This document shows, one piece after another, positions 60,228-64,000 of a stretch of 64,000 bases of DNA; positions within the stretch are counted from its first letter, which is position 1; each line of letters starts with the position of its first letter. This DNA is from Nansenia antarctica (Eukaryota > Chordata > Actinopteri > Argentiniformes > Microstomatidae): contig OZ022348.1 of assembly GCA_963989245.1 (NCBI GenBank), forward strand, positions 27,051,018 through 27,115,017, given 5' to 3'. The notes below the pieces were generated by a model. The model did not search any database and was not told the DNA's origin. It saw only the letters and a list, made by a program, of their open reading frames with translations. A program made the position numbers and the translations under genes.

Positions 60228-61127
60228 AAGCCTGATTTATACTCCTGCGTCGAATTTACGCGCGGCTACGCCGTAGCCTACGCGAGGGCTCTCCAAGTTT
60301 ATAGTTCGACGTTGGTCCGCGGACCGCGTCGCGTTGGTCGGTGTACTCATAGCGGCATAATAGCGATCAAAAAACTTGCTTGTTGTAAAGAAAATGTCTA
60401 TAATGCATTGAAATGACAGTAAACTAAGATAATAAGATGGTTATCATACATTTTCAAATCTTTCAAATCTTTATTAATAAGTAATTACAGAAAAAGTAAA
60501 TGACATTTCTGTCATGACTTCCGCATTTACGAGAGTCGGAATGTGACGCTACCAAGCGGACCAATCATAGTTCTTATAGATACCGTAACATTAAATATGT
60601 CTATCATAAATATAATTTAAACCCAACGAACAGCCATGGGGCTCCCTGTAACTAATCATTTATTTCTAAATAAACAGGATTGTACATCTCGTAAATGTGA
60701 ATCGCGCTCAGGAAGGCTGTGCCTGACGCTTCCATAGGGAGCTCCGTTGGAACGGTGTACTCAAAGCAGCATAATAGCGATCTTTTTGTTGTTATGCTTG
60801 TTGTAAATAAAAGTTCTATGATGCATTGAAATGACATTAAACTAAGATAATACGATGGTTATCATAATTTTTCAAATCTTTATTAATGAGTAATTACAGA
60901 AAAGGTCAATGACATTTCTGTCATGGCTTCCGCATGTTGGTCTACGAGAGAGTCGGAATCATGTGCTACCAAGCGGACCAATCACAGAGCTTACGGTTGC
61001 GTAGAAACTGACGCGTTCTTACATTTTTGGAGATGTGCACGTCAACCTACGCCGTAGGCAAGGCGGGCCCACGCGGGACTACGCAAGGCTACGGCGTTGA
61101 TAATACCCAGAAGTCTAAATCGGCCTT
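60228..61127. mobile_element. Harbinger-like MITE, 900 bp, in 3' UTR
   Basis: The left end AAGCCTGATTTATACTCCTG and the inverse of the right end (AAGGCCGATTTAGACTTCTG) match at about 16 of 20 positions, followed by CTACGCCGTAG-type motifs. The interior is a tandem pair of an AATAGCGATC...AAATCTTTATTAAT module. The family is judged by terminal sequence only; no clean target duplication is visible. Confidence 0.7.
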
Positions 61128-61289
61128 CACTCCACACCTCTGTCCTCTAGGCTAGCACTGTTAATATATTTCTGCTACCTCTCTCTCTCTCTCTCTCTCT
61201 CGTATTGCCTCTCTTTCTCTCTGTCCGCCTCCTACCTCTAGACCTCTCCCTCAGATCTCTCTGCTACCTCTTAACGCACCTCCCCTGCT

Positions 61290-61610
61290 ACCTCTAATGC
61301 TCTTTTTATTCTCTCTTCATCCTCCCCTCTCCTCGTTCCCTCTCATCCTCTCCTCTCCTCGTTCCCTCTCATCCTCTCCTCTCCTCGTTCCCTCTCTCCC
61401 CTCCTCATCCTCCCCTCTCCTCTACTCTCCTCTCATTCTCTGCCCACATGACTGCTGCATCACTGTTGCCCTCCTCCTCTCCTCCCCCCATCTCCTCTTC
61501 CTCCTCCTCTCCTCTCCCCATCTCCTCTTCCTCCTCCTCCTCTCCTCTCCCCATCTCCTCTGCCTCCTCCTCCTCTCCTCCTCCTCCCCTCCTCTCCTCC
61601 CCTCAGGTAG
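61290..61610. repeat. CTC/CTCCTCTC low-complexity tract
   Basis: Repeated TCCCTCTCATCCTCTCCTCT and CCCCATCTCCTCTTCCTCCT units near the end of the transcript. Confidence 0.85.
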
Positions 61611-61894
61611 AATAAAACACCTTCATACACAGTCACTCTTCTCTCATCACGTTCACACACTCACTCACTCACACCAGGCTGTAATACCACAAATGATCGG
61701 ACCCCCTCCCCCCCCTTACATAATATCTTTTATGGTTACTTCTTTTTGTTTTTGTTTTATGGTAATGTATTTTTAAGAATAAATCTTTGTGTAGATCGAG
61801 TTATCTTTGTTCTTGGAAGTTTGTAGCATTGTTTTTTTGTTTTTTATTTTTTTTTATCAGGTCTGTTGGTACTTGGACCTGAACACTGTCTAAT

Positions 61895-61900
61895 AATAAA
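61895..61900 (+). terminator. smarcc1: candidate smarcc1 polyadenylation signal
   Basis: AATAAA within CTAATAATAAACTG, followed by a T-run. A second copy sits at 61778-61783. No other consensus signal in T-rich context is nearer the stop without lying in repeats. Confidence 0.5.
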
Positions 61901-61920
61901 CTGTTTTTTTGTATGAAATT

Positions 61921-62490
61921 ATGTCTGTCTCTCTTTCATTCTTTTCAGTTTTTGATATTTTTTATGTGTGATGGCAGTTATTTTGATCACTTTCCATTCT
62001 AAACCATCTTCTTGAATTTACAAATGTCAACTTGTTTTTTGGTTTTAGGAATGTCAGTAATACACTGTTATATGAGTGATTGGTGGGTCTTTAGTGGGGG
62101 ATATATTCTATAAAGCCAGATTTACACTGACAAAGCATTTCTATTGTCTATAATCTTGTTAACAGGTTTTTCGGGGGGGGTTTGGTGTGTTTCTCATTCC
62201 TCAAACTGCTGCACTAGAGGAAACATGGATTATTTGTTTGTTTACTGGGTGGTGTTATGTACGGGATTAGGAAAACTGTTGGAAAATATCGGTATTAGGA
62301 ATGTTTTTGTACTATTTATTCAGTTGTTACAGTACATGAGAGGATTATCTTCAAAAATGGGGAATGTTGATACTTGTCTGTCAGATGTGTTACCTGTCAG
62401 ATGTTACCCGTCATCAAACAGGGTTGACATGCCACATTATAATCCTCAAACTTTAAAATATCTTAACATCACATCTTGCTGTAATATACA
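61921..62490. other. intergenic, no gene recognised
   Basis: AT-rich sequence. An open frame at 62144-62497 has no recognisable domain and begins in non-coding context. Confidence 0.5.
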
Positions 62491-62491
62491 C

Positions 62492-62607
62492 CATTGACCT
62501 GACACTTTTATGCAGTTAGTGTCATACATACATTACAGTACATATGGGAACCCACAACTTAAGCATTATTAGTGCCATGCTCTACCAACTGAGCCACAGA
62601 GGAGCAC
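62492..62607 (-). mobile_element. tRNA-derived SINE head, reverse
   Basis: The minus strand reads CTGTGGCTCAGTTGGTAGAG then CATGGCAC...GTGGGTTCCCA, an A box and degraded B box of the common fish tRNA-derived SINE class. The B box lacks the TTCGA core, so it is not a tRNA gene. Confidence 0.6.
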
Positions 62608-62714
62608 ACACACACATCAAATAAAAATGTGATATGTTATGTATGAATGTATGAATGAATAATCATGGCCATATTCAGATGAAGGCACCTTTTAAAGCTC
62701 GCTGACACAGATCT

Positions 62715-62846
62715 CAAGCCATGGCTTCAGCCTACACCTTTTTGGTCCTGGTGTTACACATTGTGACTGTGTACATTTTTAATATCTGTATGATGAATTG
62801 TATAAGAGATCAAAATAAATATTCTCAATCAATCAATCTCCGTTGT
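62715..62846 (+). mobile_element. LINE 3' end with (AATC)n tail
   Basis: AGAGATCAAAATAAATATTC then TCAATCAATCAATC is a LINE tail. Confidence 0.55.
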
Positions 62847-63225
62847 CAGACAGACAGACGCCCTATCACCAGACAGACAGACGTTGTCAGACAGACGCCC
62901 TATCACCTCGCTTATCCCGGCCACTTCCTTCCCACATGAAAACCACAATGCTTTTATTTTTTTACCCTCTAAAACAAAGGATAGTGGGCTGTCCTTTGTG
63001 TGGCTTGATGTCATGGCTGCCCTGGTACAGGAGGACCTGGTGTGCAGCTGCCTGTGTGTGAGGGGATAGGGAGATGAGAAGAATAACAGCGTCCTGGTGT
63101 AATCTAATCCCTAATCCCCCCGCCTCTGTAATCTGCTACCCGGGGGTGGGATTTCTATGCCTGTGGAGATTGAACATGAGGATGTTATTGAGAGGGATGA
63201 GGGGTGATTATATCTTGGTAGAGAG

Positions 63226-63231
63226 AGAGAG

Positions 63232-63305
<74 letters not shown>

Positions 63306-63312
63306 CGCTGTG
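63226..63312. repeat. (GT)n with (GC)n island
   Basis: GA repeats, then about 32 GT units, then GCGCGCGCGC, then GT. The alternating purine-pyrimidine run is a Z-DNA-type sequence. Confidence 0.95.
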
Positions 63313-63351
63313 TGTGTGCGTGTGTGCCCTCTCCCTCTGGGTCAGGAGAGG

Positions 63352-63512
63352 CCTGTGGAGGTAGAGAGCGGAGGACGGGCTCATCGTAATGCGTGGAATA
63401 GAATAGAGGAACGGTTTTAAGGTTTTTAAACACGTGTGTTTGATACCCTGCCCTCATTCCGTTCCATGCAATTACAATGAAGCCCGTCCTCCGATTTCTA
63501 CCTCCGCCAGCC
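63352..63512. repeat. inverted repeat with GGAGGACGGGCT arms
   Basis: GGAGGTAGAG..CGGAGGACGGGCTCAT then GTAATGCGTGGAA near 63356 faces its inverse near 63510. A diverged third copy (GGCGGAGGTAG..GGGCTCGTTGTAATGCATG) is at about 63766-63810. Confidence 0.7.
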
Positions 63513-63540
63513 TTGACTGCAGCTGAGCCTCCACAGTGAG

Positions 63541-64000
63541 GACAGAGAGGGGAACAAGTCATCACACACTGGGAATAACGGTAAAAACCTAAGTGTCCTG
63601 AAACTATTTTAAAATGTGCCTTTCGAGGTAGGTTCCTCTCCTCTGGCCCTTTAAAGTGCTGCGTTGGTGAGTCAGTCTTTGCCTTTCATACCCACTGGTC
63701 TTAGAGAGGTTGTTATGTGAAAGTAAATATGTCAAATGCAATATGGAGGACACCAGTGATGACGGGCGGAGGTAGGACTCAAACAGCGGGCTCGTTGTAA
63801 TGCATGAAACAGAGAGGAGTGATAGAAATCACACGTCGCATCTCTGGTGGATACTTGTCTAGTGATAAGTACCATGTATCCCAATTACCCTGGCTTCTTC
63901 CCTTTTACACTGGAACAGCCGTGCCTTTTTACCTACTAAAAGACAAATGACCCCCTCTTTACAATGCTCAAGCTGGTATTTACACACAACGACCACTAGT
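63541..64000. other. intergenic, unclassified
   Basis: Moderately complex non-coding sequence apart from the third copy of the GGAGGTAG/GTAATGCATG motif. No gene recognised. Confidence 0.5.

Larger units (their letters stand above)
58932..61920 (+). other. smarcc1: smarcc1 3' UTR
   Basis: Non-coding sequence with many (CA)n and (GT)n tracts, interrupted by a MITE at 60228-61127. Two AATAAA signals lie near its end (61778-61783 and 61895-61900), each followed by T-rich DNA, so the transcript probably ends near 61800-61920. Extent is inferred. Confidence 0.5.

Noticed and set aside
62144..62497. 117-codon open frame downstream of smarcc1
   Set aside because: No domain, no good start context, and base composition like the flanking non-coding DNA.
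62538..62607. tRNA gene on the minus strand
   Set aside because: The B box is degraded (GGGTTCCCA without the TTCGA core) and the acceptor stem does not pair. It reads as a SINE head.

Overview
The window is vertebrate nuclear DNA, almost certainly from a ray-finned (teleost) fish. The main evidence is one large spliced gene encoding the SWI/SNF (BAF) core subunit SMARCC1. It is surrounded by fish-type repeats: hAT, Tc1/mariner and PIF/Harbinger elements, a Ty3/Gypsy retrotransposon, L2-like LINE tails, tRNA-derived SINEs, and dense CA/GT and CT microsatellites. One 200-base run of N is an assembly gap.

Layout. Bases 1-2795 hold the 5' part of an acidic, glutamate-rich C2H2 zinc-finger gene on the minus strand; it runs off the left edge and carries an in-frame stop and a frameshift. 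Bases 2950-19550 are a transposon-rich intergenic block: SINE-bearing hAT debris, a 5'-truncated Gypsy element with RT, integrase and a 3' LTR, a TIR element of about 1.65 kb, a second LTR, two hAT copies that keep only their BED finger, and remnants of a Harbinger element. Bases 19568-61920 are smarcc1 on the plus strand: promoter, 28 coding exons (19691-58931, 3399 nt, predicted 1132 aa) and a long 3' UTR interrupted by a Harbinger-like MITE. Bases 61920-64000 hold LINE/SINE tails and an odd set of inverted and repeated motifs.

The exon model was assembled by hand from GT/AG junctions and reading phase. All 28 exons join in frame, and the product has the SMARCC1 order: N-terminal MarR/BRCT/chromo-like module, basic linker, SWIRM, SANT, acidic linker, leucine-zipper coiled coil, Pro/Gln/Gly-rich tail.

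The most unusual signal is that many smarcc1 splice sites are tandemly duplicated together with a few to about 28 bases of exon. The clear cases are the donors of exons 1, 2, 23 (six copies) and 27 (four copies) and the acceptors of exons 16 and 28 (two copies each); exon 21 is a weaker case. Several copies keep consensus splice sites, while others have been inactivated by single-base changes. Other points of interest are a fold-back mariner, MITE families with different termini that share internal modules, a MITE carrying two TCTCGCGAGA palindromes, a hAT inserted inside an intronic minisatellite, and a probable false duplication around the assembly gap.
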